A DNA stretch of 64,000 nt from Actinoalloteichus hoggarensis (GCF_002234535.1 NZ_CP022521.1:4402001-4466000), one strand, 5' to 3'. Shown: positions 33,115-45,290, counted from the stretch's first letter. Program-made: numbers and translations. Notes: generated from the sequence alone by a model not told the origin.

Positions 33115-33122
33115 GTCGTCTC

Positions 33123-33683
33123 CTAAGCCTGCCGCGCCCGCTCGGCATCCGAGTCGGACAGCTCGGCGAGGTAGCCGTTGTACTGGGACAGTTCGTCGGC
33201 GGGAGTGCCGTCCCGCTCCATCGCGCCTCGGGCCCGCAGCCGATCGAGCTGTCGACGCGCGGCGGCGGCACGAGCGGACTCCGGAGCGGGCGCCGCCGCG
33301 GAAGGCGAAGCTCCGGCGGCCCCCACGGCCCGGGCCGGAGTCGAGGCGCTCGGCCCGCCGGGGAGGGCGGCGTCGTCGTCCGCCTGGCTCGCGCCCGACA
33401 TGGTCGAATCGACCGAGGCCGTCGCGTTCTCGGGCTCGGCCGCCGCCGACCGGTCCCGCTCGGCGGCCTGTTCCAACTCCAGACGGGTCCACCGCCACCA
33501 CACGTAGCCGACGAACGCCGCCATCGCGGGCCACAGGGCCGCGTAGCCGAGATTCTGGCCGTCGCCGCCCACCGACTGCGACCGCTCCCACTGCCACCAC
33601 CCGAGCCGGAGGCTGACGAGCATGATCACCACGGTCACGACGTGCAGCAGGATCCACCGAGGCCGCAGCAGCTCCGAACGCAC
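33123..33683 (-). CDS. Small membrane protein with long disordered tail
   Basis: The 186-aa product begins with a helix (WILLHVVTVVIMLVSLRLGW, then WQWERS) and a second one (LWPAMAAFVGYVWWRW). A cytoplasmic tail rich in Ala, Pro, Ser and Asp ends in a short ordered part (ELSQYNGYLAELSDSDAERA). The LxLGxWQWxR pattern resembles the SURF1-type N-terminus, but the rest does not fit. It precedes the DUF3817 gene by 8 bp. TAGCGT sits 6 nt before GTG 33683, suggesting a leaderless transcript. Function unknown. Confidence 0.78.
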   Translation of the reverse strand: MRSELLRPRWILLHVVTVVIMLVSLRLGWWQWERSQSVGGDGQNLGYAALWPAMAAFVGYVWWRWTRLELEQAAERDRSAAAEPENATASVDSTMSGASQADDDAALPGGPSASTPARAVGAAGASPSAAAPAPESARAAAARRQLDRLRARGAMERDGTPADELSQYNGYLAELSDSDAERARQA

Positions 33684-34333
33684 CCTGCGACGCTAGCACC
33701 AGCCGTCATCCCGGCCGCAGCCCGTACCAGCCGCGATCGGCGGACGGGCCGGGCACGGCCGAGAGGTCGGCGACCAGCGACCGGTGGGCGCGCCGCACGG
33801 AACGAACGGTCGAATCCGACGAATCCGACGTCGACCTGCGGTGACCCGGCTCGGTGCTTCGCCGGGTCGCTCGTGTCGAGCCGGACCGCCCTCCCCTGCC
33901 GCCGATGCCCGCGGTGGCCGAGCAGGCGGCGGTGGTCGGCGCGTGGAGTCGACGACCGGCGCGTCGAGTGTGGCGGGCCGATGCCCGGCGGCGTCCAGCG
34001 CGAGAGTCCGATGCCCGGACCGGCGAACGTGGTCGGACCGCCGAACGAGCCGTCGGCGACACTGCGAACGGCGCCGCGTGCCCGGCGGGCGCACTCGTGT
34101 GCGAGACCCGGACATGGTGGCGGCCGGGGCGGCGGGCCTCGAGGTTCGCCGCGCCGGTCTCGGCACCGACCACGGCATGCCGCCGAGCCGAGGTCCGCGG
34201 GCCTCGACGGACACCGCCGAGACCGTTGCCGGGGCCGCCGTCGCGACCCGTGTCGAGGACGGCACCGCGATGCTCCGGCCGCGGGCAAGGCCGTTCGCGG
34301 GCGCGCCGGGCGGCGCTGGACGCCCGCGGACGA
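33684..34333. other. 650-bp stretch without a supported gene
   Basis: No frame with a ribosome-binding site or a recognisable domain is present. A 9-bp direct duplication (GAATCCGAC twice near 33812-33830) is the only notable repeat. Confidence 0.45.
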
Positions 34334-35656
34334 TCAGCCTGCCTTGGCGATGGAGAACTGGGCGACGTCCAGGTAGCCGACCCGGAAGCCCGCCTCCGAA
34401 TAGGCCAGGTAGAACTCCCACATCCGGCGGAAGGTCTGGTCGAAGCCGAGTGCCGCCACCTCGGCCCACCGGTCGAGGAACCGCTCCCGCCACCGTCGCA
34501 GGGTCTCGGCGTAGTCGGCGCCGAAGTAGCGAGCCTCCCGCACACGCAACGAGGTGTGTGCCCGCAGGTTCTCCTCGATCGACAGGGTCGAGGGGATCAA
34601 GCCGCCGGGGAACACGTACTTGTGCACCCATCCGTAGCTGTGTCGGGTGGCCAGCATCCGATCGTGCGGCATCACGATGGCCTGGAGCCCGAACCGACCA
34701 CCGGGCCGCAGCAGGCGGTCGACCGCCCGGAAGTAGTCCGGCCAGTAACGTTCGCCGACCGCCTCGATCATCTCGACGCTGACCACCGCGTCGTACTCGC
34801 CCTCGGCCTGCCGGTAGTCCTGGAGCAGCACTCGGGCCCGATCGGCCACCCCCGCGACCGCGATCCGCTCCTCGGCGGCCCGACGCTGCTCCGCCGAGAT
34901 CGTGAGCGAGGTGACCCGTGCGCCGCGTTCGGCGGCGCGAACGGCCAAGGCCCCCCAACCGGTGCCGATCTCCACGAGTTCGGTGCCCGCCCCCACCCTG
35001 GCATGGTCGAGCACCGAGTCGATCTTGCGCAGCTGGGCGTCGCGCAGGACCGCCGTCGGATCGGCGTCGGGATGGTGGAGCTCGGTGGCGGCGGCCGTCT
35101 CGTCGAACAGAGCCGACGAGTAGGTCATCGTCTCGTCGAGGAAGGTCTCGAAGAGATCGTTGGACAGGTCGTAGTGCCGATGGATGTTCTCCCGGGCCCC
35201 GCGCAGCGTGTTGCGCTCCTCGATCGGCTGGGCGCGCTCCACCCACCGACGCAGGATCTGCAGCCTCGGCGGGATCAGCACGGTGAGCCGCTCGGCGAAC
35301 ACCGTCAACAGGTCGGCGAGGCGCTCCGAGGTCCAGTCGCCGACGAGGTAGGCCTCGCCGAAGCCGATCTTGACGTCCGCGCCGAGGCGATGGAAGAACG
35401 CCCTGGGTCGGATCACGTGCATGACCGGTGCTCCGGGACCGCCCGCTCCCAGCCGGGTCCCGTCCGGCAGCTCCACCCGCAGTGGCAGGGACCGGACCGC
35501 ACGACGAAACAGCAGCTCGGCCACTCGGGCTCGCAACGGCGACTCCGGCGCGACCGCCAGCCCCGGCCAGCTGCGCTCCTGAGGACGCGGCACCGCTCTG
35601 GCAGGCGTGTCGACGACCGGGCGTCTGCCCGTCTCCTGTGGCGATGGACGCATCAC
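34334..35656 (-). CDS. Cyclopropane-fatty-acyl-phospholipid synthase family methyltransferase
   Basis: This 440-aa SAM-dependent enzyme adds a methylene or methyl group to unsaturated acyl chains in membrane lipids. The N-terminal lipid-binding part (DVKIGFGEAYLVGDWTSERL) precedes the Cfa core. There the motifs NIHRHYDLSNDLFETFLDET and MTYSSALF, the SAM site ELVEIGTGWGALAVRAAERG, VEMIEAVGERYWPDYF and YVFPGGLIPS are all present. GAGGAGG lies 7 nt before GTG 35656. The upstream reading-frame remnant (DUF1365) ends in a GTGA overlap with this start. In many actinobacteria an FAD oxidoreductase, DUF1365 and this enzyme form one operon; here only this gene is intact. Confidence 0.93.
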   Translation of the reverse strand: MMRPSPQETGRRPVVDTPARAVPRPQERSWPGLAVAPESPLRARVAELLFRRAVRSLPLRVELPDGTRLGAGGPGAPVMHVIRPRAFFHRLGADVKIGFGEAYLVGDWTSERLADLLTVFAERLTVLIPPRLQILRRWVERAQPIEERNTLRGARENIHRHYDLSNDLFETFLDETMTYSSALFDETAAATELHHPDADPTAVLRDAQLRKIDSVLDHARVGAGTELVEIGTGWGALAVRAAERGARVTSLTISAEQRRAAEERIAVAGVADRARVLLQDYRQAEGEYDAVVSVEMIEAVGERYWPDYFRAVDRLLRPGGRFGLQAIVMPHDRMLATRHSYGWVHKYVFPGGLIPSTLSIEENLRAHTSLRVREARYFGADYAETLRRWRERFLDRWAEVAALGFDQTFRRMWEFYLAYSEAGFRVGYLDVAQFSIAKAG

Positions 35657-36399
35657 TGCTCACCCTCCTCGGTGAGATGCCGATGTCTGGGCACCATCGG
35701 CACTCGACGTAGCCACAGCAGCACGCCGTGGCAGCGGATCAACAGGGCCACCCATCTGGTGACCATCGGACGCGTCACCAGCATGCGAACCACGAAACCG
35801 ATTGTCACGGGACGACGCCGGACCCGCAGGGTCGCGAGCAGCGGTGTTCGCCCGTCTCGGCGTACCGCGATGGTGAGGCTCACCCTGCTCGTCCGGCCCG
35901 CTGACGCGGAACAGGCACCGTCCCCGGACCGGCAGGAACGGGGAGACGTCGAACTCCTTGTCCGGTTCGGTCCGCCCCGTCTCGTCGGGCCGCGGCAGAG
36001 AGGCGTGCCGCCCGCCGCAGGCGTCGTGGACCTCGGCCGCCACGCAGGGCGGTGGCCCGTCCGAGCGGTAGCACCACAAGACGCTGATCGGGTTGAAGAG
36101 GTGGCCGAGCACCCGCGCGCTCGCCGGCATCAGCACCCGGCCGCCCGTCAGGTCGACGCCGCGGTCCGCCTGCCAGGCGCCGAGATCCGCCCTGATCGAG
36201 AAGTCGGGCGCGAGCCGAGGTGGTCCCGCGCCTCGAAGCGACGAAGGGCCGGATCGGGGCGGGCGGCCTCGGCCGCTCGTCCCGATCGCCAGCCACAGGT
36301 GGATCCGATGCCGGAAGGAGTGGCGCGCTCGCCGCGCCGGTCGTGCCGGACCTCGGCCCGGCACAGCGCCGGAGTCACAGGGGCGGCCGCCGTCACCAT
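35653..36399 (-). pseudogene. DUF1365 gene with five reading-frame breaks
   Basis: Fragments of a DUF1365 protein follow each other in changing frames. ALCRAEVRHDRRGERA is in the frame of ATG 36399. ARHSFRHRIHLWLAI, DERPRPPAPIRPF, RRFEARDHLGS and DFSIRADLGAWQADRGVDLT come next, then a long stretch to VSPFLPVRGRCLFRVSGPDE, and finally SLTIAVRRDGRTPLLATLRV in the original frame. Four shifts of the same sense fall between about 36325 and 36200 and one of opposite sense near 35885 (an extra G in CAGGGTG). The total span, 747 bp, is the length of an intact 248-aa gene. It overlaps the cfa-type start by GTGA, as functional homologues do. Either genuine decay or clustered sequencing indels; surrounding genes are clean. 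Confidence 0.75.
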
Positions 36400-36480
36400 C
36401 AGACCCCAGGCGACGCGGCGGCGGGCCCGGGAGGCGCAGCCGTCCTCGTGGACGCCCCAGCCGCGGCATGCCCCTCTCGG
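36400..36480 (-). pseudogene. Remnant of an FAD-dependent oxidoreductase C-terminus
   Basis: Just upstream of the DUF1365 remnant, in its reading frame, the sequence encodes CRGWGVHEDGCAS. This matches the WxGWGFHEDGxxS motif near the C-terminus of the amine-oxidase-like FAD proteins that normally precede DUF1365. A TGA overlapping the DUF1365 ATG (TGATG) fits the ancestral stop. Nothing of the FAD-binding N-terminus remains. Low length, so tentative. Confidence 0.4.
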
Positions 36481-36663
36481 TCGATCCGTCCGGCGACGAC
36501 GCTCGGCGGCCTGCCTCCTCGAACCGATTCGGCGGACGCCGCACCGCGGCGCCCTGCCACCAGACGACGGGCGACGTCGGGGGCAGCCGAATGCGGGCCG
36601 GAGGCCGAGCCGCACGGGGGCAGGGCACGGCGGCAGGACGTCACGCGCGTCCGGACAGACGAA

Positions 36664-36693
36664 GGCGCCCGCCAGGTCATCCTGGCGGGCGCC
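36664..36693 (-). terminator. Terminator hairpin of the M23 peptidase gene
   Basis: A perfect 13-bp stem (GGCGCCCGCCAGG / CCTGGCGGGCGCC) with a 4-nt loop lies 34 bp after the M23 stop codon. Confidence 0.75.
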
Positions 36694-36726
36694 TCCGAGG
36701 TGCCTCGTGCGTGCAGCGCTCGGTGC

Positions 36727-37674
36727 TTACTGGACCGAGATGCCGCGGGCGGCGAGCCACGGCTGCGGGTCGATCTTCTGTCCGTTGACGTGCACCTCGA
36801 AGTGCAGGTGCGGGCCGGTGGACTGGCCGCGGTTGCCCATGGTCGCGATCTGCTCGCCTGCGGCGACCCGCTGGCCGACGCTCACCGAGTAGGTCTCGAT
36901 GTGACCGTAGACGGTGATCGTGCCGTCGTCGGCCTGGACCCGGACCCACTGGCCGAAGCCGCTGGCCGAGCCCGCGTTGATGACGGTGCCGCTGGTGGCC
37001 GACACGATCGGCGTGCCGATGGAGTTGGCGATGTCGATGCCGTAGTGCGTGGTGCCCCAGCGTGCGCCGAAGCCGGAGGTGAAGGTGCCCGTGGTCGGCT
37101 TGGCGAACTCGGGCGAGGCCTGTGCGGGGGCGGCCTCCTCGGCGACCCGTGCCTCGGCGGCCTCCTCGTCGGCGGCGGCCTGCTCCTGCGCGGCGGTCGC
37201 CTCGGCGGCAGCCTCTTCCGCGGCGGCCTCCTCAGCGGCGGCGGCCTCGGCGGCGGCCTCCTCCTCGGCGACCGCGGCCTCCTCGGCGGCGACGCGCTCT
37301 TCCTCGGCGACCCGGTCCGCCTCCAGCTTGGCGGCACGGACCAGCCTGCTCAGTTCCAGGGTGGGGTTGACGTCGTGGAACACCGGAAGCACCGACGGGG
37401 TGATCCTCGGCAGCTGGCGCTTCTCACTCAGCTCGGCCAGCGTCGCGGCGTTCTGCTCGGCCACGGTGGTGACCTCGCCCTGCTGAGTGCCGGCACCTGC
37501 CACCAGCGGCTGGCCGCCCAGCAGGAACGCGCCCGCCAGCGCGGAGGCGATGACGGCCTTGCCCGCGCCTCGGCGGGGTGCGCGGTGGGCCCCTCCGGTG
37601 GACGTGGAGTTCGTGCGGTACTCCGTCGCCGCCGGGGTGCTGAGGTGCCCGGATCTGCGGTGGGTTCGGGGCAT
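36727..37674 (-). CDS. Secreted M23 (LytM-type) peptidase with Ala/Glu coiled coil
   Basis: This 315-aa extracytoplasmic peptidoglycan hydrolase or regulator has a cytoplasmic Arg-rich lead (1-38), a hydrophobic segment (39-60, signal anchor) and a long Ala/Glu coiled-coil region (about 115-180). A LytM domain follows (190-310) whose zinc ligands are present: H210 and D214 in HYGIDIA, H289/H291 in GPHLHFEVH. With all ligands intact it is probably an active endopeptidase. ATG 37674 has AAAGG 6 nt upstream. It is transcribed alone and followed by a strong hairpin. The coiled coil suggests interaction with a division or elongation partner. Confidence 0.92.
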   Translation of the reverse strand: MPRTHRRSGHLSTPAATEYRTNSTSTGGAHRAPRRGAGKAVIASALAGAFLLGGQPLVAGAGTQQGEVTTVAEQNAATLAELSEKRQLPRITPSVLPVFHDVNPTLELSRLVRAAKLEADRVAEEERVAAEEAAVAEEEAAAEAAAAEEAAAEEAAAEATAAQEQAAADEEAAEARVAEEAAPAQASPEFAKPTTGTFTSGFGARWGTTHYGIDIANSIGTPIVSATSGTVINAGSASGFGQWVRVQADDGTITVYGHIETYSVSVGQRVAAGEQIATMGNRGQSTGPHLHFEVHVNGQKIDPQPWLAARGISVQ

Positions 37675-38140
37675 TACGAGCCTTTCCTGCGTCTCGGGGA
37701 ACGGCACGGCCACCCATGCGCCGGCGGGGGAATTCCGGCGGGCGCTGTCCACTCCGACAGGCACCTCGTGTTGCTCTTGTGACCGAACCGTGACGAACAA
37801 GCCAGACCGTAATCGGCAGTTACCGAAAGCTTCAACTAGGTGTGACCCAGCACCCACATGGGGGATATCAACTAGACCAAACATCTACGAAGCGTCACAA
37901 CCGCAGGTCGAGACGGTGGCCGAAACCGCGAGACCTCCGAGCAATTGGCTCTGATCGACAAACGGCCGAGCAGCCGTCGGAGATCGAGAACCACCCGCCA
38001 GACCGCCTCGGACCCGCACCGCCCGCACCGCGACAGCCGCTTCTCGCCACGCGGGATATCGCCGGGGGCAGACCCGATCGAATAGCGTGATCTCACGCGC
38101 TCGGGCAGCCTGCACCGGGCGACTGCCTCCGGGAGCGATC
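37675..38140. promoter_or_regulatory. 466-bp divergent spacer between M23 peptidase and glgX
   Basis: It carries the promoters of both divergent genes. TAGCGT (38083-38088) is a plausible -10 for glgX about 50 nt before its start. A small inverted repeat GTAA-n7-TTAC lies at 37809-37823 on the M23 side. I looked for a c-di-AMP (ydaO-type) riboswitch, which often precedes M23 genes, but do not find its conserved blocks. Confidence 0.45.
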
Positions 38141-40305
<2,165 letters not shown>

Positions 40306-40309
<4 letters not shown>

Positions 40310-42669
40310 CGGTCCCGACCTCGACCTACCGGCTCCAGCTCGGGCCGGAGCAGACCTTCGACCAGGCGCGGGCGCTCGTCGACTACCTGCGGGATCTCGG
40401 AGTCGGCGCCCTGTACGTGTCGCCGGTGCTGACCGCGGTCCCCGGCTCCACGCACGGATACGACATGGTCGACCCGACGCGGGCGGCCCCCGTCCTGGGC
40501 GGCGAGTCGGCCCGCAAGGCCCTGGCCGACCGGCTGCGCGACCGCGGCCTCGGTCTGGTGGTCGACGTGGTGCCCAACCACATGGGCGTCGCCGTGCCCG
40601 CCGCGAATCCGTGGTGGTGGGAGGTGCTGCGTGAGGGCAGCGCGGCCGTGCACGCCGACTACTTCGACATCGACTTCTCCCGGGGGCCGATCCTGCTGCC
40701 GGTCCTCGCCGACGACGGCGACGGCGGCGCGGCGGCCTTGGCCGACCTGCGAGTGGCCGACGGCGTGCTGCGCTATCACGAGCACGAGTTCCCGCTGGCC
40801 GAGGGCACCGCGGCGACGCCGGACGGCGCGACGCCCGCGGCGGCCGCCGCCGCGGTGCACGAGCGACAGCACTACCGGCTCGTCTCCTGGCGGCGGGGCG
40901 GCGCGGAGCTGACCTATCGCCGGTTCTTCGACATCAGCACGCTGGCGGCGATCCGGGTGGAGGACCCCACCGTGTTCGCGGCCACCCATGGCGAACTGCT
41001 GCGCTGGGTCGAGGAGGGCGAGGTCACCGGGCTGCGCATCGATCACCCGGACGGTCTGGCCGATCCGGGCGAGTATCTCCGCAGGCTGCGCGAGGCCGCG
41101 CCGGACGCCTGGCTCGTGGTGGAGAAGATCCTGGCACCCGCCGAGTCGCTGCCCGCGTCCTGGCCGGTCGACGGCACCACCGGCTACGAGGTGCTCCGCG
41201 AGGTGTGCGGACTCTTCGTGGATCCGGCGGGCGAGGCGCCGCTGACCGCTCTGGCGCAGGAGCTGTCGGCTCCCGAGTCGGCGGCCGCGTGCGCGGACCC
41301 GCACGGCACGGAGTCGGCCTGCAAGCACTTCGCCGCCGCCGAGGTGCTCGGCGCCGAGCTGGACCGCATCGCAGGCCTGGTCACCACGCTGCCCGTGTGC
41401 CCGGACCGGGAGACGGCTCGGTCCGCCGCGCTCGAGCTGCTGCGGTCGTTCCCGGTCTATCGCAGCTACCTTCCGGAGGGGCGCGCGGCGCTCGACGAGG
41501 CGGTGGTCGTCGCGCGGGCACACCGGCCCGAGCTGGGTTCGGTGATCGACGCGATCGCCGAGGAGATGACGGCCCGCCCGCGCGAGGAGCTGGCGACACG
41601 GGTACAGCAGACCTCGGGCATGGTGACGGCCAAGGGCGTGGAGGACACCGCCTACTACCGGTTCAACCGCTTCGTCGCGCTCAACGAGGTCGGCGGCGAT
41701 CCGGCGCGCTTCGGGGTCTCGCCCGCCGAGTTCCACGCCGCCGCGCAGGGCAGAGCGGCGGGGCTGCCCACCACCATGACGTCGTTGTCCACCCACGACA
41801 CCAAGCGCTCCGAGGACGTCCGGGCCCGATTGGCGGTGCTCTCCGAGCTGCCGTCGGAGTGGGGCGATGCGCTGCGCCGTTGGACCGCGCGGCATCCCCT
41901 GCCGGAGGCGAGCCTGAACCTGCTCGGCTGGCAGTGCCTGCTCGGCGCCTGGCCGATCGGCGAGGACCGGCTGCGGGACTACCTCGCCAAGGCCGCCAAG
42001 GAGGCCAAGCTGGGCACCAGCTGGACCGCACCGGACGCCGACTTCGACGCCGCCGTCGCCGCCTGGCCCGGCGCCGTGCTCGGCGACGAGCGGACCGTCG
42101 CCGAGATCGCGGCCTTCGCCGAGCGCGTCACCGGTCCCGGCTGGTCGAACTCGCTGGGACAGAAGCTGATCCAGACGGCGGGACCGGGAGTGCCGGACGT
42201 GTACCAGGGCACGGAGCTGTGGGATCTGTCGCTGGTCGACCCGGACAATCGGCGTCCGGTGGACTTCGACGCCCGCCGGGACCTGTTGGCGCGGCTCGAC
42301 CAGGGGTTCCGACCGGAGGTCGATCGGTCGGGCGCGGCGAAGCTGCTGGTGACCTCGCGGGTGCTGCGCCTGCGCCGCGACGAGCCGGAGCTCTTCACCG
42401 GCTATCGGCCGCTCACCGCGGACGGCCCGGCCGCCCGGCACGCCGTGGCCTTCGCCAGGGGAGGCCGACACGCCGCACTCGTGGCGGTGGCCACCCGCCT
42501 GCCGGTCGGGCTGGCGAACTCGGGCGGCTGGCGCGACACGATCCTGGCCATGCCCGACGGTCGAGCCTCCTGGATCGACGTGATCAGCGGGGAACGGGTC
42601 GACGCCGCCGCGCCGCTGCTGGGCGACGTCCTGGCCCGTTATCCGGTGGCGCTGCTGCGGCGAGACTGA
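40306..42669 (+). CDS. treY: Maltooligosyltrehalose synthase TreY
   Basis: This 787-aa GH13 enzyme converts the reducing-end alpha-1,4 bond of maltodextrins to alpha,alpha-1,1, giving maltooligosyltrehalose. The N-terminal [20 protein letters not shown] and [20 protein letters not shown] blocks are diagnostic. Catalytic regions are [10 protein letters not shown] (Asp), VVEKILAP (Glu) and [11 protein letters not shown] (Asp), with [20 protein letters not shown] as the TreY-specific segment. GTG 40306 overlaps the glgX stop and has GGAGGAG upstream. It acts between GlgX and TreZ in the cytoplasm. Confidence 0.95.
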
Positions 42670-42752
42670 CGACCGGCCCGCCGAGGCGGCGGGGCCCGCC
42701 CGATGTCCCTCCTCCCCGCGGCGCTGGGCAGCCGGGCACCCCGGACGCCAAG

Positions 42753-44513
42753 ATGATCCTCATGGCGGACTTCGCGGTCTGGGCACCGCAGCGACAGACG
42801 GTCACCCTGTACACCGAGGACGGGCGACATCCGATGCGCCGCACCGAGGGCGGGTGGTGGCGGGCATCGCTTCCCGAGGCCGGGCACGGCACCGCCTATG
42901 GTTTCGGGCTCGACGGCGAGCCGCCGCTGCCCGACCCGAGGTCGCGCTGGCAGCCCGACGGCGTGCACGGCCTGTCCAGGGTCTACGACCACGGCCGGTT
43001 CGACTGGCGGACCGAGGGCTGGACGGGACGGCCGCTGCCCGGCGGCGTGGTCTACGAGCTGCACATCGGCACCTTCACCTCGGCGGGGACCTTCGACGCC
43101 GCCGTCGAACGGCTGGATCACCTCGTCGAGCTGGGCGTCGACTTCGTGGAGGTGCTCCCCGTCAACTCCTTCGACGGCCCGGCGGGCTGGGGTTACGACG
43201 GCGTCGCATGGTCGGCGGTGCAGGAGGGCTACGGCGGGCCCGACGGGTTCAAGCGCTTCGTCGACGCCTGCCACGGGCGGGGTCTCGCCGTGCTGCTCGA
43301 CGTCGTCTACAACCATCTCGGCCCGTCCGGCGCCTACCTCGACCGCTTCGGCCCGTACTTCGCGGGCAGCACGGTGTGGGGGCCGTCGGTCAACCTCGAC
43401 GGCACGGACTCCGACGAGGTCCGTCGGCTGATCGTCGACAACGCGCTCGGCTGGCTTCGTGACTTCCGGGTGGACGGCCTGCGGCTGGACGCGGTGCACG
43501 CCCTGCGCGATCAGCGGGCGGTCCCGCTGCTGGAGGAGCTGTCCGTCGCGGTCGACGGGCTGGCCGCGCACCTGGGTCGGCCGCTGACGCTGATCGCCGA
43601 GTCCGATCTCAACGATCCTCGGCTGGTCACACCCCGTGAGGCCGGCGGCTACGGGCTGCACGCTCAGTGGGACGACGACCTCCACCACTGTCTGCATGCC
43701 GCCCTCACCGGCGAACGGCAGGGCTACTACGCCGACTTCGGCTCGCTGCGGGCCCTGGCCGACACGCTGCGCGGCGTCTTCTTCCACGCCGACACGAGAT
43801 CCTCGTTTCGAGGGCGCGACCACGGGCGGGCGGTAGACGTCCATCGCGTGCCCGGGCATCGTTTCCTGATCTACCTCCAGAATCACGATCAGATCGGCAA
43901 TCGCGCCGCGGGCGATCGGATCTCGGAGTCCCTCTCCCGCGGCCTGCTGGCCTGTGGTGCGGCGTTGATGCTGTGCGCGCCGTACACGCCGATGCTCTTC
44001 ATGGGCGAGGAGTGGGGCGCGAGCACCCCGTGGCAGTTCTTCGCCTCGTTTCCCGATCCGGTGCTCGCCGACGCGGTGCGCACCGGCAGGCGGGCGGAGT
44101 TCGGCGCCCACGGATGGGACGAGGCCGACGTGCCCGATCCGCTCGACCCCGCGACGGTCACCCGGTCGACGTTGGACTGGTCGGAGCCGACGCGGAGCGG
44201 GCATCGCGAACTCCTCGACGTCTACCGGCGGCTCATCGCGCTCCGGCGAACGCATCCCGAGCTGACCGACCCTCGGCTGGACCGCCTCGGCGTCGACGTC
44301 GACGAGGAGCGGCGCTGGATCGTGCTGCGGCGGGGCGGCCTGCGGCTGGTCTGCAACCTGTCGGACTCGGCGCAGGCGGTCCCGACCGGCGGCACGGTCG
44401 GAGACGTCCTGTTCGCCGTCCCCGGCCTGGAACCGCGGCCGAAGGCCGGAGCCGAGCTCGATCTCGGTCCGGAGTCCTTCGCCCTGGTCCGCGTCGGCGG
44501 GCACTCGGGCTGA
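42753..44513 (+). CDS. treZ: Maltooligosyltrehalose trehalohydrolase TreZ
   Basis: This GH13 enzyme (586 aa) releases trehalose from the TreY product. The N-terminal domain (FAVWAPQRQTVTLY) precedes the barrel with region motifs VVYNHLGPSGAYL, DGLRLDAVHAL (nucleophile Asp), IAESDLND (Glu) and LQNHDQIGNRA (Asp); MLFMGEEWGASTPW and QFFASFPD follow. It lies 83 bp after treY on the same strand. ATG 42753 and ATG 42762 are both possible starts and neither has a strong ribosome-binding site; homology of the first residues favours the second. Trehalose made here serves as osmoprotectant or carbon store. Confidence 0.94.
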   Translation: MILMADFAVWAPQRQTVTLYTEDGRHPMRRTEGGWWRASLPEAGHGTAYGFGLDGEPPLPDPRSRWQPDGVHGLSRVYDHGRFDWRTEGWTGRPLPGGVVYELHIGTFTSAGTFDAAVERLDHLVELGVDFVEVLPVNSFDGPAGWGYDGVAWSAVQEGYGGPDGFKRFVDACHGRGLAVLLDVVYNHLGPSGAYLDRFGPYFAGSTVWGPSVNLDGTDSDEVRRLIVDNALGWLRDFRVDGLRLDAVHALRDQRAVPLLEELSVAVDGLAAHLGRPLTLIAESDLNDPRLVTPREAGGYGLHAQWDDDLHHCLHAALTGERQGYYADFGSLRALADTLRGVFFHADTRSSFRGRDHGRAVDVHRVPGHRFLIYLQNHDQIGNRAAGDRISESLSRGLLACGAALMLCAPYTPMLFMGEEWGASTPWQFFASFPDPVLADAVRTGRRAEFGAHGWDEADVPDPLDPATVTRSTLDWSEPTRSGHRELLDVYRRLIALRRTHPELTDPRLDRLGVDVDEERRWIVLRRGGLRLVCNLSDSAQAVPTGGTVGDVLFAVPGLEPRPKAGAELDLGPESFALVRVGGHSG

Positions 44514-44521
44514 TCGGCGGA

Positions 44522-44550
44522 ACGGGCGATCCCGGCGACGGGTCGCCCGT
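44522..44550 (+). terminator. Hairpin downstream of treZ
   Basis: An 11-bp stem with one bulge (ACGGGCGATCCC / GGGTCGCCCGT) begins 8 bp after the treZ stop, in the spacer between the convergent treZ and marR genes. Confidence 0.5.
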
Positions 44551-44780
44551 CGGTTCGGCGGGCCGGCGTCGCGGCGCGGCGGTAGCCCGCCTGCGTCGCC
44601 TCCGTCGGGCGGTCGCGCCCGACCTCGCGGCTCGTCGTCAGGGCCGGCGTGTCCGGCCTGACGAGGCTCCGCCGTTCCAGGTGCCCGGGCCGCTGGGACG
44701 CCGGCGGAGGCGCCCGCACGCGGCGACGCACACCATCCCGCGGGCCATGCGGAATCTCGCCTCGGCGCGTGGGACGACGA

Positions 44781-45290
44781 TCAGGCGAAGTCGTCGGGGA
44801 CGATGCGGAGTCGCTGGGCGATCCGCGCCAGGGCCTGCTGGTCGGCGGTGTCGAGCGCGTCGAGGACGATGCGGCGTACGGCCCGCAGGTGAGTGGGCGC
44901 CGCCAGGCGCACGAGGTCGAAGCCTGCGTCGGTGAGCTGGGCGAGGGTGTAACGGCCGTCGGTCGGGTCGGGGGCCCGCTCGATCCAGCCGCGCTGTTCG
45001 CAGCGTTTGACGACGTTGGACAGTCGGGAGAGCGATCCGCTGGCGAGGAAGGCCAGTTCGCCCATTCGCAGCGTGCGCCCGGGGGCCTCGGAGAGGTGGC
45101 TGAGCACGAGGTACTCGAACAGCGTGAGGCCGTGGTCCTGTCGTAGCGGCGACTCCAGCCTGCCGGGCAGCAGGAGGACGAGGGAGATCAGCCCCGTCCA
45201 CGCCGCCTTCTCCTGTTCGTCGAGCCATCGCGGCTCCGCACCGTCCGCGCGGTCGCCCGTGCGGTCCTGGGGCCCTCCGGTGCTGCTCAT
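44781..45290 (-). CDS. MarR-family regulator divergent from RidA-like gene
   Basis: This 169-aa MarR protein has the winged helix at about 75-125 (RMGELAFLASGSLSRLSNVV, KRCEQRGWIERAPDPTDGRY). Flanking helices form the dimer. ATG 45290 follows GAAGGAGGG. The divergent promoter region contains two near-identical 16-17 bp palindrome-like sites and a perfect GTCACGCGTGAC. The protein probably represses itself and the RidA-type gene. No cysteine near the N-terminus suggests an OhrR-type redox switch, so a small-molecule ligand is more likely. Confidence 0.9.
   Translation of the reverse strand: MSSTGGPQDRTGDRADGAEPRWLDEQEKAAWTGLISLVLLLPGRLESPLRQDHGLTLFEYLVLSHLSEAPGRTLRMGELAFLASGSLSRLSNVVKRCEQRGWIERAPDPTDGRYTLAQLTDAGFDLVRLAAPTHLRAVRRIVLDALDTADQQALARIAQRLRIVPDDFA

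Noticed and set aside
37675-38000. A possible c-di-AMP (ydaO-type) riboswitch before the M23 gene
   Set aside because: M23 genes often have one, but the conserved GGGTGAATC-like and 3' blocks are not found in the leader.
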